Shown in pieces: positions 50,801 to 62,600 of a stretch of DNA of 64,000 nucleotides. The position numbers and the translations under genes are program-made. Under the pieces are notes generated by a model. The model was not told the DNA's origin. It saw only the letters and a program-made list of their open reading frames with translations, and searched no databases. The stretch comes from Lagopus muta (lineage: Eukaryota; Chordata; Aves; Galliformes; Phasianidae): contig NC_064434.1 in the NCBI RefSeq assembly GCF_023343835.1, forward strand, positions 22,425,505-22,489,504. Reading direction: 5' to 3'. The stretch's first letter is position 1; every line of letters starts with the position of its first letter.

Positions 50801-53800
50801 GGCAGCAGGGAATTCTATGGAGATGTTGCTGCAAGGAGTAGCACAAGGTCAGCTTTTTTTTGTAGACCATGAAGAAGAATATTGTGTTTCATCCTTCAGC
50901 TATAATTTTTCTAGGTACTTCGATTTATTTGGATTCACAGAATTTGAAGGCTTGCTCAGAAGGGACTTTTCCCCTGCATGTCCCCAAGCAGATGAATTCT
51001 GTGGGCATCATCTGAGAGGGAGAAGGACAACTGTTGTGCAGGATGCAAGACTCTTCATGATTTATTATGGAAACGTTGAAAAAAGCAGCAGCTTCTTAGA
51101 AGGAATGTTGTATGGCTGCCTGCAGAGCAGGAGTGTCCTGTGAGAGCTGAAGGAACCTTGAAGCAATAAGGCTGGATGGTGCCACTCCTATCTGGTTGTA
51201 ATATATGTCATGTAGTTTGTAGCCCTCATTTCCTGACCATGAGCATCAAATCTGTGAATAGCTGTTTGCTGGCTTTTAGTGAACTGCGGAAACCTTTTCT
51301 TGAGATTGCTGAACTGAGTGATGGAGCAGTTAAAGCTATTGCGTTCTCCTAGGCTGAGCCAGTAGGGCAGGCACAATAGATTTTTCAGATTTTCTCACTC
51401 TTTCCTTCACTCTGAAGTAAAATATCCTTTCTTGTCTTTCATGAGAACTAATTGTAAATAGAGCTTTTCAGTTCTGTACAGTCATATGGCTGTATGTTTT
51501 GTCGCAGTTACAAAGTGTTGGTTCATTACATGCAAACATATTTTGGCTAACCGTTACGGTAGGCTGTATGTTGTACACAGAAATCTACTCACAGTAACAA
51601 TGAGAGGGTGTTCCTCTGGGATTAAAAAGTGAACTGCATCCAATCCTATTGAAATAAAAAGTAATGCAGATTAACTGTTATATTTGGCAGACGCAATCCA
51701 TTATATTTCTTTTTACTTATGCAGTAGTCACAAGTGAGTGCTTTGAATTGTGGTTCTGATTACAGTGGAATTTGACATTGTACACTAAAAGTAGAAAATT
51801 TTAGAAGTTAAGATAATAAATTATGCATTTCAAATCCTGTTTTGTTTTGTTTTCTTCTGTGGAATAGGTCTTAGAGCATCAAGGGCAGATTTTGTTTTCC
51901 TCTTGTTCATATTTTCTTACCTTTTATAAAGCACAGATAGCATTCAGGACCTTTGGTTGTAGTGATCTCTTGTATCAAACCTTTTCCCTTCCTCCAAATT
52001 CAAATAAGTCATGTTCTCTTTACTGTACACTGGACAATCTCTTGTTCACATATTTACTGAATGTCTCAATTTGCCAAGATATTGTTTCTTGTCCTAAAAA
52101 CAAATTTGGTTAACAGTGCAGCTGTATTTGCAGATAAGTAACACTGTGAATGTGAACACAGATTTTTGTGGGATGTTTGTATAGTGTTACAATACAAAAA
52201 GTTATCTATTTGGTGTAACAGATTAACTGAGATGCAGGCAGATTTTTCAGAGATGCTGTAAGGATGAATATGAGATCTAGCGCGCTAAGTGATTTTGATC
52301 AAGTTCTGAATATTAGATTCATCTTCTTGCTAAAATATCCAGACAGTCCATGCTGTGGAACTGGTGGTGATATGTGGGTAAAGTTTCCAAGTAGTGCTTT
52401 TGTTTTGGTGAGTGCTGTCCCATCGAAGAAGAATTTGTCTTTAATACAGCTGATTTCTAGAAATGAAGAATATAGCCTATTAGTATTGGGGGAGTGGGGT
52501 GGAAATCTACCTGAAGTGTTACTGATAGAAAAGTCAGCTGAGTTAGATAATGAAAGTATCTGCTTTACTGCTATAGACGTTCCTCACTTCAGAATTGAAA
52601 TGGTTTCATTCATTTTATATGTGTAATAAACCTGAGTTTATCCTTTTTATAAGCTGTTTGGATTACTAATTCTTGCTTTTAATCACACTCTCAGGAGGTT
52701 GTCCCACTAATAGACTTGGGAGAAAAACTGCAAGGTTGAAAAGTGAATCTTAAAGTAATGGAGAAAAACATTACAAAATTATAATAAAACCGGAAGCCCA
52801 ACTTAAAGATATTCCTATTCTCCTTCCCCCTCCCATCTTGTGATTTTTTTTAATTTTTTTTTTTTTTTGCTTGTTCTTGATGGTTAAAATTGTGGCAAAT
52901 GGTTGAGATTTTTTTTTATTTATCTAATTCAGGAGAACTTACAGCTTTAAATTGAACTGAACTCATAACCGTGTGTCTGGATGAAGCATATGCTGTATGT
53001 TAGATTTATGAACTTAAACAATGTTTTAATGCATGTCTGAAGGTTGCTTTTACTTTAATTGCATTAGGGATCTTGTGAATGTAAGTTGTCTTCCATGGAT
53101 CCCATTCTGGGGCTGAATCATAATTACAGAATAAACTTTTTGTGCCCTAATTAATTAGTATTAACTTCCTTGTTGATAAATAGATTGTATGCATGATGGA
53201 TTCTGATAAATTAATGGGATTAATGATGCTAGCTCTCTGGCAGTTTTCTTAGAAAATAGGTAATTACCTCATTCACTCTTATCACTGACTAATACAATGA
53301 CTATAAACAATAAAATAATGCTTCATTTTTTATTTTTTAGGTAATAATCTATGGGGATTTGCCAAAAAATAAAGAAAATATAATATATTTATCAAATCAT
53401 CAGTGTACAGGTTTGTATTTTTTCATAACGCTTTTATAAATCTGCTCATCTGTTTGCTGTGTCTCTTTCCAGCCTTGCTTTAATGAGCTTTCCATCAGAA
53501 CTTCTAGCACATAAGCCTGTAATTATATTTCTTTGTACAAAATGTGCTTTTTCTTTCATCAGTGGCAGGTATAAACTAGTTTAACTAAACGTTCTTGGCT
53601 TTTGTCTTTGCAGTTGATTGGATTATTGCGGACATGTTGGCAATTAGGCAGAATGCACTTGGGCATGTCCGATATGTTTTGAAAGATGGATTAAAGTGGC
53701 TTCCGTTGTACGGGTGGTATTTTTCACAGGTAAGCCCATTCACTTCTTCCTTGCTCAGTGTGGGTCAAATATGTATGATGTGTTTATTTTGTGTTGGGAA

Positions 53801-56800
53801 GATCACAGAATCACAGAATCACCCGGGTTGGAAGGGACCCCAAGGATCATGTAGTTCCAACCCCCCTGCCTAGCAGGGCCACCAAACATACACATTCAGA
53901 TCAGGTTGCCCAGGACCCCGTCCAACCTGGCCTTAAACACGTCCAAGGACGGGGCATCCACAACCTCCCTGGGCAGCCCGTTCCAGGGCCTAACCACTCT
54001 CCTAGTAAAGAACTTCCTCCTAACATCCAACCTAAATCTTCCCTCCTTCAACTTAAAACCATTTCCCCTAGTCCTGCTGTTGTCAGCCCTTTTGAAGAGT
54101 TTACTCCCCTCCTGGGTGTAGGTTCCCTTCAGGTATTGATAGGCTGCAATGAGGTCACCCCGCAGCCTTCTCTTCTCCAGGCTGAACAAGCCCAACTCCC
54201 TCAGCCTATCCTCATAGGGGAGGTGCTCCAGCCCCCTGATCATCTTAGTTGCCCTCCTCTGGACCCTTTCCAAAATCTCAATGTCTTTCTTGTACTGAGG
54301 GCTCCACACCTGGACACAGTACTCCAGGTGGGGCCTCACAAGAGCCGAGTAGAGAGGGACAACAAGATGGAGTTCTGAGCTAACGTTATTTGAATGTGAA
54401 AATAGCTCATTTCACTCTGTGTGATTAGATGCGCAGCTGAGTTGAGAGAGTTGTTAAAGAATGAGTTTACTTATAAATAGTTGCTGTGGGCAGCGCTAGT
54501 AGCTACAGATATTGCTGTAGAATCTGTTAGTAGCTGTTTCAGAATATTCTAATACTTTGTTCTTTGTTCTTTTTACTATGCTGTTCACTTAGCAGTAAGT
54601 GAAAACAGACTTTCTTGGGGTTTTTTTTTTGGTTGGTTGGTTGTTTTGTTGTTATGCCACAAACTGGGATTTTTAGTGAGCTATTTGTTTTTCAATTGTT
54701 TGGTTTTAATACAATGTAAAAGGGGATCTTAATATAGCTAATGTTGGTGACTGAAAAAACGTTTTGTAGCTGAGAATTTGCTGTATCAAGTAGTGTTGTT
54801 GGACATCTGTTGTAGTTTTTGTGGAAATAAATAGAAGGCCTTACTTTCAGAGTGACCAACTTATTAGTTTGTAAAGAAAAATGTGAAGAATAGGCAACTT
54901 ACCCCTCCCTGTTACTGAGGAATGTATTGTTGGTAGTGTTTGACATTTTTAGTCTAAATTCAAAATAGAACAATTTTCCCTTGTAAACTGTATATCAAAT
55001 ATGAAATGCCCAACGTTGGTTTTGTATGCTTGAACAGAGCCAAGCTTGTGCAAATTGGAAGCTTTGCTCCCTTTGTTTTTGGCTGTGTGTTCCTGTCTGT
55101 CTCAGCACCCTCACTCTTGCATCCATAAGTTGAGCATACAACCACTGGTGGGAAGAGGAAAGGAGGCAGAACAGCCCTTTGTTGGCATCAACTACAGCTG
55201 TTATTGATTGACTCATATTTTGCCTCCAACAAACCAGTGCAATTTGGATTGGGTTTAAAGGTTGTTGGAGAGGGGAGGCTCAGATCCATGAACTGCTTAA
55301 TTTAGTGTGCGTGAAGTAGAAAGTGCCTTAAACAGTTCCTTTCCCAGTAATCAGATGTTGCTTTCATTTGGTGTAGGTGCCTACAGAGGTTCATAGACTT
55401 TTGGATCATGTCACCGAAAATGCCCATCTCTAGGGAGTGAACTATCTCACTTTTATTTTAGAGCACAGATACCATTGAGGTTCCTGCTTTCTGTTCAGTG
55501 TGTAAGCAGTTCAAGTGTTCCCCAAGGTACCTGTAGATCAGGTTCAATCAATGTTGTTTTCAGCCTGAAAATTGAATGTCTTTGTTGTCCTCTGGATGAG
55601 TGCCCTAGGCAATGAGTGAGCTGTAAAGCTAGGCTGAAGCATGCGTGTTTGCTATCCTTTCTTCTAAAATGGTACTGTTTAGAAAAAAAATATGCTGCAG
55701 AAAAAAAGTAAAACCATTTGTGATTTATTTTTATTGGTACACAGGTTGCTCTCCCAGTCCCCTAAATAAATACAGAACTTCACGCCCTGTTGCCACATCC
55801 ACCGCCTCAATGTATTCACATCCACTGTTTGATCTCTATCAACGCTCAGCAAGTGTCAGGAATGTCAGTGGGTGCCATTGTTTCCACATGGAGGAACTCA
55901 GTAACACACCTTTGCTTCATACGCACTTCCATGTCAGACACCGTTTTGTCAGACTGCCCCTCTGCTGCCATCTGTCACTCGGAAACAAAATGTAATGGAA
56001 TATTGGTGGGAAAGTTCAGCCTCTGCTGCCATGCCTCCAACATCTGCCTCTGACATCACAGGCCAACAGAATAAGATAGAAGGCATTACTTTCTGAGTAG
56101 CCCTCATTCTTGTCCCCACCAAGACTCCAGATCTCTGCATTTTGATTCCACTAAAGAGGCAGTGACCAGTCTGCTACGTGCTGTTTCAGTTTGCCTGTAA
56201 TCATTACGTTGGTGATGATTTAAGTCTGATTAATTAAACTACAGACAGGATATCTATTCCATCTGCTTTCACTAGGTGTCCAAATTTTTTTTTTCCAAAA
56301 TTTTGGAAAATGACTATTGCTTTGTGGAATATCCGGTGTTCAGTTTCCTGTCTGCTATACTGACTGTTAAAAGAAGGTTCCTGTGGAAATTAATCCATAC
56401 ACGAGCTACGCTTTAATTAAAAAATAATAAGTAAACCTGTTCAGCTTCATATTCCTCAAAGCATACAACTTCTATGACACGTAGTGATGGATATACTTTT
56501 ATCTGTATAGATAAGTAGTTAAAAATATATATAAATGTAATTCATTGGCATAAATGGAAGGCTGCTTACTGACAATGGTGATGCATGTGTTTAGGTTACG
56601 GATACGGGATGCAGCAGGACTGCAGCACACGCTAATAGGTATTTTTATTGTTTTTATCACACCAAACAGTGCAAAAACATAAAACACTTCCTGCCCTTCC
56701 TGTTGATGTTCTGTCAGTGATGTCACTTACACTCCACTAAAAGTTTCCAGAGCCGCGTAATTACGACATGCTCACAGAATTCATATTCCCTGCCTCAGGT

Positions 56801-59627
56801 AAACATCCTGTTTGGAAATAAACGTGGTCTGGATGTCCAGGAGAGCGAAATTCAGGCACAAAGGAAGTATATTTGTAAACATAATCCATTGTTGACCTAG
56901 AGAGGGGCTTTTAAAGTACAGCGGAAAAAAAAATTAAAAACTTAAAAACAATACTTCCAGAAACGTGTTTTGAAAAGCATTCGTATATTTGATCTCTTAC
57001 TGAAAAGGAAATGCAATACAAATCGGGGAATTTGAGCTGTATACAGTCGCATAACTGACATTCTTCTTTGAAGGCAGATATCTCATAGCAACAAAAAGAA
57101 AGGAACTACTTAATTAACCTGTTATGTTCCGAGTTTGATTTATTAGGTAGTGAGATTTCATAAAGCTAACTTTATTATTTTTGGATGGACGTAAAATTTG
57201 TTTTGCCCTATCTCTCCTCCAAAATGCAGGCAGCTCCTATTCATCTTATGCCACCTGGTGAAGCCAGGACATAACTTTGATAAATATTTTTGATCTCTGA
57301 AAGTTTGCTTGACTCTTTGACAGAGGAAGTAGGTCCTTTCTGTTGTTCAGCATCAGCTCACGTACACTTCTGGTTGTTTCTGTATTTTAGCCAATTATTT
57401 AGCTAGTGTGACATGTTGCCTCTTTGGCTTTGTATCTCTGTGTGTAGGGAAAGCAACACTTTTCTAGTTGGGTTATATGCAGTGAGGGTGACCTTACTGT
57501 GGGTTATTTGTCTGTTCGTATGTCCAGTGTCTGTATACTTGCATGTACATGGGAAATACAGGTCTATTTCTGAGCAAGAAAGTAGTCTGAGGTGGAGACA
57601 CTGGGTTTGTCATTGGCGTGATGTCCCTAGGAAACTGTGCAGCAGTAACTTGGCTTCTGCACGTTCACTGATCTTAAAATAAGGAGAAGGGGGTTCAGCT
57701 GGTTAGTGATTTGCTAAGTAAGGGAAGACTTTGATGAATGAGAGATGACTGTTGTCAGTGCTAGAGATAACTGAGCTGAGTTCACTCAGAGTGGTGACTT
57801 GCAGATTATATGGAACTCTTGTACGGTATATGCTTCATTTCTCATACCACACTGAGTTTGCCCTTCATCAGAGCAGTTGTCATGCTGTCACTTTCTAAAA
57901 TAAGACTTCTGTTTCCCTTTACTACTGTCAGATATTAAAAACAGCCTTACATGTGAAGTGTGGAGATAGCACGTGGCTGTGTTTGCTGCACAGCTGATGG
58001 AAGGTTTTTCTGTTCACGCTGTAAATCTGTCCGATACTGGTAAATTGCTCATGTGCTGGGGCTGCTGTTGTGCACCATCCTGCTTAAGCCCAGCCTTGGC
58101 AGACTGGGCATTCTGTTCCCTCCATAGTTCTGATCCCCTGCCAACCAGAGCTACACTACAAAGCATTGCAGCTGACCACTGCACCATGGAGGGAGGCACA
58201 GACACTAATACAGATTATTAATATTGGAGTTAATGCACCATTGAATTGTTCCTTTTTACTGCAGCTTTTGGAGGGCAATATGTCTCATCAAGTATCATTA
58301 GCTGAACAGTTGCACAGCCATCACTCCACACCATGAAAAAGCAAAGACCTTCACATAGCCTTCTCTTCTGGCTGTCTCCTCCTAACCCTCCAGCTTTAGT
58401 CCTGCCTATTCTGCACAAATTAGATGATATCTTAACCCAATACCTTCACCCACCACAACACTGTAGTTTCTACAACATACTGTATCTTCTGAAATACTTG
58501 ATTGAGGTTCAGCTCTTAGAATTTTTATTGTCACCTTTCAAATAGTGGTATATAAAACCACAAATAAGCAGAAATTATCTGACAAATCCTAGTGCCAACA
58601 GTCAGGGCAGGCAGAGAAGGGTATGTCTGAGTTAGGGAATGAGGTAGAGAATCCCTTAAGAAGATAGCATTTAAAGATGAAATTGTTATTGGGAAGATTT
58701 TTTTTCTTGAATTTTTTTTTTAAATTCATTGCATCAGTTGTTAATTTTGAAGCATGTTTGTTTACTATGTGATGTGGCTAGGCTGTATGTAAAGCAAAGG
58801 TATGGAAGAGGGGGATATGATGAAGCAGATTTAATTTCTTTATAATACTTGTGTGTGTTTCTGTGCTTTTGTCATCATCCCTTTTCTAAAGTTTTTGTGA
58901 TAAACTGTGGAACAAGTTATAAAATGAATCTTTTCCAAGAAATGGTCCAACTTCTTGTAGTGGTTGTAAGTTATAATACTTCAACAGAATCTTTTCCCTT
59001 ATTCTGTTTTTATCTTATTAAAGGTTCAGTTTTCTAGTAAAGTACATGAAGACATTTTCATGAGCCATGATAGTTACTTGAGTGCTAATTTTTGGATGTA
59101 TAGGTGTAATACATGTAACTCCAATATTTGTATTAGTCACTGCTTAAGAAGAGGCACATAACATTGAATTAGTTAGCTTGCAACTACTTGTGAGTGAATT
59201 CTGCTGTGTGATTTCCCACGATCTACAAGTTAAGGTGCTTGTCTGTGGACGATTCCATTGCTGTCTTCCAATCAATTATTTAGCACCTCTAAACAAGACA
59301 CTTCAAACATCTTACAATATTCTTTGTAGAGCTGATCTTTATATAAACAGATTCTGTGAACTTGCTTGCATGCAAATAGAGTTTCAAGTGCTTTCATCCT
59401 AGCAGAAATTGTCTTGTGGGCAATTTATAGCGTGAGTCATAAGGGTGAATGTTGCTGTCATCTTATTTGCTCTTTTATCAAATATTCTACGTTAAACTAT
59501 TTAAATATTTAATCCTTTTCATTTCTTTCTCTGCTAGCATGGAGGAGTCTATGTAAAAAGAAGTGCCAAATTCAATGAAAAAGAAATGAGAGGGAAGTTG
59601 CGGGCCCAGATGAAAGCTGAGACTCCG
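38640..59627 (+). CDS. AGPAT5: AGPAT5, N-terminal part (coding exons 1-4; 3' exons outside window)
   Basis: AGPAT5 is a lysophosphatidate/lysophospholipid acyltransferase of the PlsC superfamily, reported in mitochondria and ER. It moves an acyl group from acyl-CoA to a lysophospholipid such as 1-acylglycerol-3-phosphate, giving phosphatidate. Joining 38640-38858, 53341-53410, 53614-53729 and 59538-59627 gives 165 uninterrupted residues, about 45 percent of the 364-residue human protein, to which it is very similar. A hydrophobic membrane segment lies at about residues 14-42. Catalytic motif I, NHX4D, is at residues 92-98 (NHQCTVD; catalytic His93 and Asp98). Motif II, GGVYVKR, is at 137-143. 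Motif III (EGTR) belongs to the next exon, which I did not find before 64000. The start at 38640 matches the human N-terminus ([14 protein letters not shown]) and has A at -3. All four introns begin GT and the three complete ones end AG. Confidence 0.97.
40066..40110. repeat. Poly(A) and short (CA) tract
   Basis: A18, C, A10, then CCACACACACAACA in AGPAT5 intron 1. Confidence 0.9.
44765..45040 (-). mobile_element. CR1 LINE 3' part in AGPAT5 intron 1
   Basis: ATAAAATCATAGAATTG, GGGTTGGAAGGGACCTTGAA, GGGCAACTTGTTCCAGTGTC and CTGCTTCCCCTCATTCTGCT form a reversed CR1. The minus-strand frame includes [20 protein letters not shown], the CR1 ORF2 C-terminus. Confidence 0.94.
48121..48195 (-). mobile_element. 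Decayed CR1-like tail in AGPAT5 intron 1
   Basis: AATCATCAAGATTGGAAAAGAGGTCATCTAGTCCAGCTGTCCACCTACCACC matches the reversed 3' UTR of one CR1 subfamily (GTCCACCTACCACCAAT type). About 75 bp remain. Confidence 0.65.
50284..50346. repeat. T-rich tandem tract (TTCCTGC units in poly(T))
   Basis: TTTTTTTCCTGC is repeated three times with T-runs of 7 to 20 between the TTCCTGC cores. It probably grew by slippage. Confidence 0.9.
53341..53410 (+). CDS. AGPAT5: AGPAT5 coding exon 2 (catalytic motif I)
   Basis: 70 nt, start phase 0, end phase 1 (ACAG|GTTTGT). It encodes [19 protein letters not shown], then HQCT, so it carries His of the NHX4D motif. The motif's Val codon is split across the junction and its Asp is in exon 3. 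The donor GTTTGT is weaker than consensus. Confidence 0.96.
53411..53613 (+). other. AGPAT5: AGPAT5 intron 2 (203 bp)
   Basis: A very short intron between two catalytic exons, with donor GTTTGT and acceptor TTTGTCTTTGCAG. No repeat inside. Confidence 0.93.
53614..53729 (+). CDS. AGPAT5: AGPAT5 coding exon 3
   Basis: 116 nt, completing the split Val and ending in phase 0 at CACAG|GTAAGC. It encodes [20 protein letters not shown], then [18 protein letters not shown], nearly identical to human. Human has Cys where this bird has Trp in LYGWYF. Confidence 0.97.
53803..54370 (-). mobile_element. CR1 LINE, well preserved 3' end, in AGPAT5 intron 3
   Basis: Minus strand. Translation from 54339 to 53896 is open for 147 codons: [60 protein letters not shown]. 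This is the intact C-terminus of CR1 ORF2. The 3' UTR follows, ending in three AATCACAG-type octamers at 53803-53821. It is truncated at 5' (about 54370), as most CR1 copies are. The unbroken frame suggests a fairly recent insertion. Confidence 0.96.
55740..56106 (-). mobile_element. Mariner-type DNA transposon fragment (Galluhop-like)
   Basis: On the minus strand the 5' end reads GAGGGCTACTCAGAAAGTAA (from 56106 inward), resembling a mariner terminal inverted repeat. A leader follows, then a frame starting [20 protein letters not shown], like the N-terminal helix-turn-helix start of the chicken mariner Galluhop transposase. Stops and deletions follow soon after and the sequence fades near 55740 with no partner inverted repeat, so this is a dead 5' remnant. 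The family name is from memory. Confidence 0.6.
59538..59627 (+). CDS. AGPAT5: AGPAT5 coding exon 4 (motif II)
   Basis: 90 nt, 30 codons, phase 0 at both ends, after TGCTAG and before GTAAGA. It encodes [20 protein letters not shown] and then ETP. GGVYVKR is acyltransferase motif II, involved in glycerol-phosphate substrate binding in the PlsC family. The next exon should begin with the residues before the EGTR motif. Confidence 0.97.
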
Positions 59628-62600
59628 GTAAGATAATACTTTGCTTTCCCCTCCTCTCATCATTTCATTGACCTTTTTAGTGTCATTGGAGAAATGAGCT
59701 CATGCTTCATATCCCCCACCTACAAGAGAACAGTCATGGATTTGGTTTTTTTTCTGTATCTCTACAGTTATTTTTTCTGATTAGAGTCAACTCCCTAGTG
59801 AAACTGCTGGAAATCAGACTAGTCCTTTTATGAATGATACGAACGTTTTGATTGTGTCTGTAGAGGGCAGGGAGGATTTAGATGAATATTAGAACGCTTA
59901 TTAACTGCTGATGTAACTTCTTTGGCAACCATATCCAATGTTCCCCATGTTTCAAAAGGTAGCATTTTTCTGCTGCATTGTTCCTTGTCAGAAACGGGTA
60001 TTTGTGTAGACTACCAGTTGTTTATCCTTCTGAAAGTCAAGAAGTATTCTTCCCAAATCTTAATTAGTCATCCCCGTGATCAATCCACTGTTGGTGACTA
60101 TGACATCTTAGAACTGAGCAATTTTGTCTACTGCACTTGCAGGAAGAAAAAAGTGATCAAAATTGACAAAAACAGTTCGCAATAATTTTCTATTTGAAGA
60201 ACGATTGCTAGTGCCAAGTGACTTTTCTCATGACTCCCTTTTTGGTTTGTGGCTCAGTGGTTAGAATCAGTGTGTTTCGTTTCCATTACTTGCTGTGCAT
60301 TAAAATGTTTCTCGCCTTTTTGGCTAGACTTATGAAAACCAACTCAGGCAAGTCTTGATATAGAACAGTTACATTTTCATTTTATATAGAACAATGTGAT
60401 TAGGACTTTCCACTCCAAATACTAAACCTCTTAAAGCTGAAACCTGGGTAAAAGGAACATATTGATTGTTGTGAGCTTTATACCCCTTTTTTTTTGGAGA
60501 TAATGTGTTTGTGTGTGGATGTGTCTGTGTTGAAAAAGTAAACTGTTTTTACACTTACTGACTGCTTTAAATGAGTAAAGCATCCCTGTTGAAGATAGAA
60601 TGAGTTTGAGTCCTGTCTTGAACTAAGATTTAGCATGAATGTTGGTTTTTTTCTTGTTTGTTTTTAATTAAGTAAATCTATTTCCCATTTTGAGAAGCTA
60701 AGTTACGGTGGTCGGACATACATTACCACAGCTGAGTTTTTGGCTGACATGAAATGACATCATTTCTGTAGAATTCCACGTGTTCCACATGCTCCTCTCA
60801 AGGGGAGCAAGTCTTGCCAGCGCACCAGCAAACAATGTGCATCTTCCGCAGCACAGTGTAACGCGGACAAATAGACTTTTTGTCTTTCTCTAAGCATCTT
60901 CCTGTAAAGATGCTGTAATTCTGTACTGGAGCATTTTGTGTTGATAAGGTCCAAATTCTGGTTTCAATCACATTCATAAAATGCTTTCTTTATTAGATTA
61001 TACCTTTGTGATATTGTACTCTGTAGCTAATAAATTCTTTGTATTTGTTAGTGTCTTTAAAATGTTTTTGCTAGTGGAAAATAGAAATTTAGGTTAGAAA
61101 GTAGCTTAAACATATATATATTTTAGCATTACTGTAAGGATGAATGTAGTACTTGCTATTCATTGCGTCTTCATGAAACACTCCTTAGGAGCGTGTAATT
61201 TCTTTTATTAGTATGTTTGTTCTTCCTGTTAGCATGCCTCATTGTATCATCTGGGACTATGTTAGCTTAGGAATCTCTTCCTGAGAATGCATTTTCTATT
61301 CTGGAGCTCATTGGCAGTTGCTTAGCTGGTATGAAGCATAGGCATATTTAGATCTATCTAATAATGTCTGTAGAGAGAAGATGGCCGTATTCAATAGCAG
61401 TAAATTGTGCCTCCATTACCCAGGAGAGTTCTGAGATGTTGAAAATATTGCATTACATTGTTATTTTCTGTATGTAAGTGGCAAAGATTCTGCTTTCCGT
61501 AAAACTTGCAGTGTAATTGGATAAACAAAGACAAATGAAGATCTGTGAAATGTATTTGAAGTCATCCCCCTAAGCAAAGCACTGGCTCAGTTTGCTTTCA
61601 TTGGTCTGGATGGAATCTCCTGGCAGGGTGTTTTCCCACAAAGACCCACTAATTTCTTGCTCAGCTTTTAGTTGAGTCTGGTTTTCTGGCTTTGCTCTGC
61701 GTTCACTGAAATACAGGAGGTTGTTGTAATTATAACGTTTTCGTTATGGTAAGCCTTGATTTGAAGTCTGCATTAAATCACTCTGCTTTATAGAAGTATT
61801 TGGATTTTTTATTTTTTAATGCAGTCTTAGGAATGCATGTCTAGAAACTCACCTCATTCTGCATGTCTTTTGGAAACCTGTAAGTAGCATTCAGATTCAG
61901 TAAGTGGCTCCAGTGCTATACATTGACTTGAGTAATGCATTAGTTGAAGTGCAAAGGGTGATTGAAACAAAAAGCTTCTCTTTAAAGCTGCTTCCACTGT
62001 GGGTTCTGCTTTTCGTGGTGGTTGATATTTACATGTGATTAATAAATAAAGTAAGTCCAGAAGGCTTCTTTTCCTGGAATCTTTTCTTTCTACTCATTGA
62101 TTGTGGTTTGGACTGAAAAACTAGCTTGTCTCAGCTACTGCTTAGTAAATGTGGGACCACTTGATGTGTTTGATTTTTGGTGAAATTTGGCTGTCTAGAA
62201 GTTCCTTGGAGTTGGAAATAAGGCACAAAAACTGGGTGTGCTTACCAAGCAGCTGTTGCCGTTGTCCTCCTATTATACAGGGTAGCAGTACAGCAGAATA
62301 ATGTTTAACCGCTATAAAAACGTGAACTGTTTTAAATCAGTTTCAGTCAAGCCATATAAAAAGGGACTCTCACACTTTACAAAACTGACATTGTCAAAAG
62401 CCTTTTTATGGAGAGGAATGATTGCATACGCTGGGGTAAAAAACAGACCACTGGACTGTCATATGAGGGAAGACTGAACTTTCTATAATCCACTTTATCT
62501 GAGAATTTAGATGTAGATGCCGTAAATGCTCTTTAACCTGCAATTACTACTGAGAGAAGACGTGATAACCTGTGTCCTTAGTGCATTATTCATGAATAAA

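Larger units (their letters stand above)
38859..53340 (+). other. AGPAT5: AGPAT5 intron 1
   Basis: 14.5 kb with donor GTGAGC and acceptor TATTTTTTAG. It holds the tail of the CpG island, an A-rich/(CA) tract at 40066-40110, a 13-bp-stem hairpin at 42826-42873, CR1 pieces at 44765-45040 and 48121-48195, and a T-rich tandem tract at 50284-50346. Open frames of up to 142 codons at 49667-50095, 50778-51143 and 52264-52626 match nothing I recognise and fall within chance expectation. Confidence 0.9.
53730..59537 (+). other. AGPAT5: AGPAT5 intron 3
   Basis: 5.8 kb with donor GTAAGC and acceptor TTTCTCTGCTAG. It contains a young-looking CR1 (53803-54370), a mariner fragment (about 55740-56106) and a 20-bp perfect palindrome (56291-56310). 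Nothing else is recognised from 56311 to 59537. Confidence 0.9.

Noticed and set aside
50778..51143. 121-codon frame in AGPAT5 intron 1
   Set aside because: Matches nothing known, and its length is within chance expectation.
52264..52626. 120-codon frame shortly before AGPAT5 exon 2
   Set aside because: Not part of any known AGPAT5 isoform I can recognise, with no donor/acceptor linking it in frame. Treated as chance.
60309..60336. CTCGCCTTTTTGGCTAGAC, recalling the 5' hairpin of U2 snRNA
   Set aside because: Similarity covers only about 20 bases. The branch-site and Sm-site regions of U2 are absent downstream.
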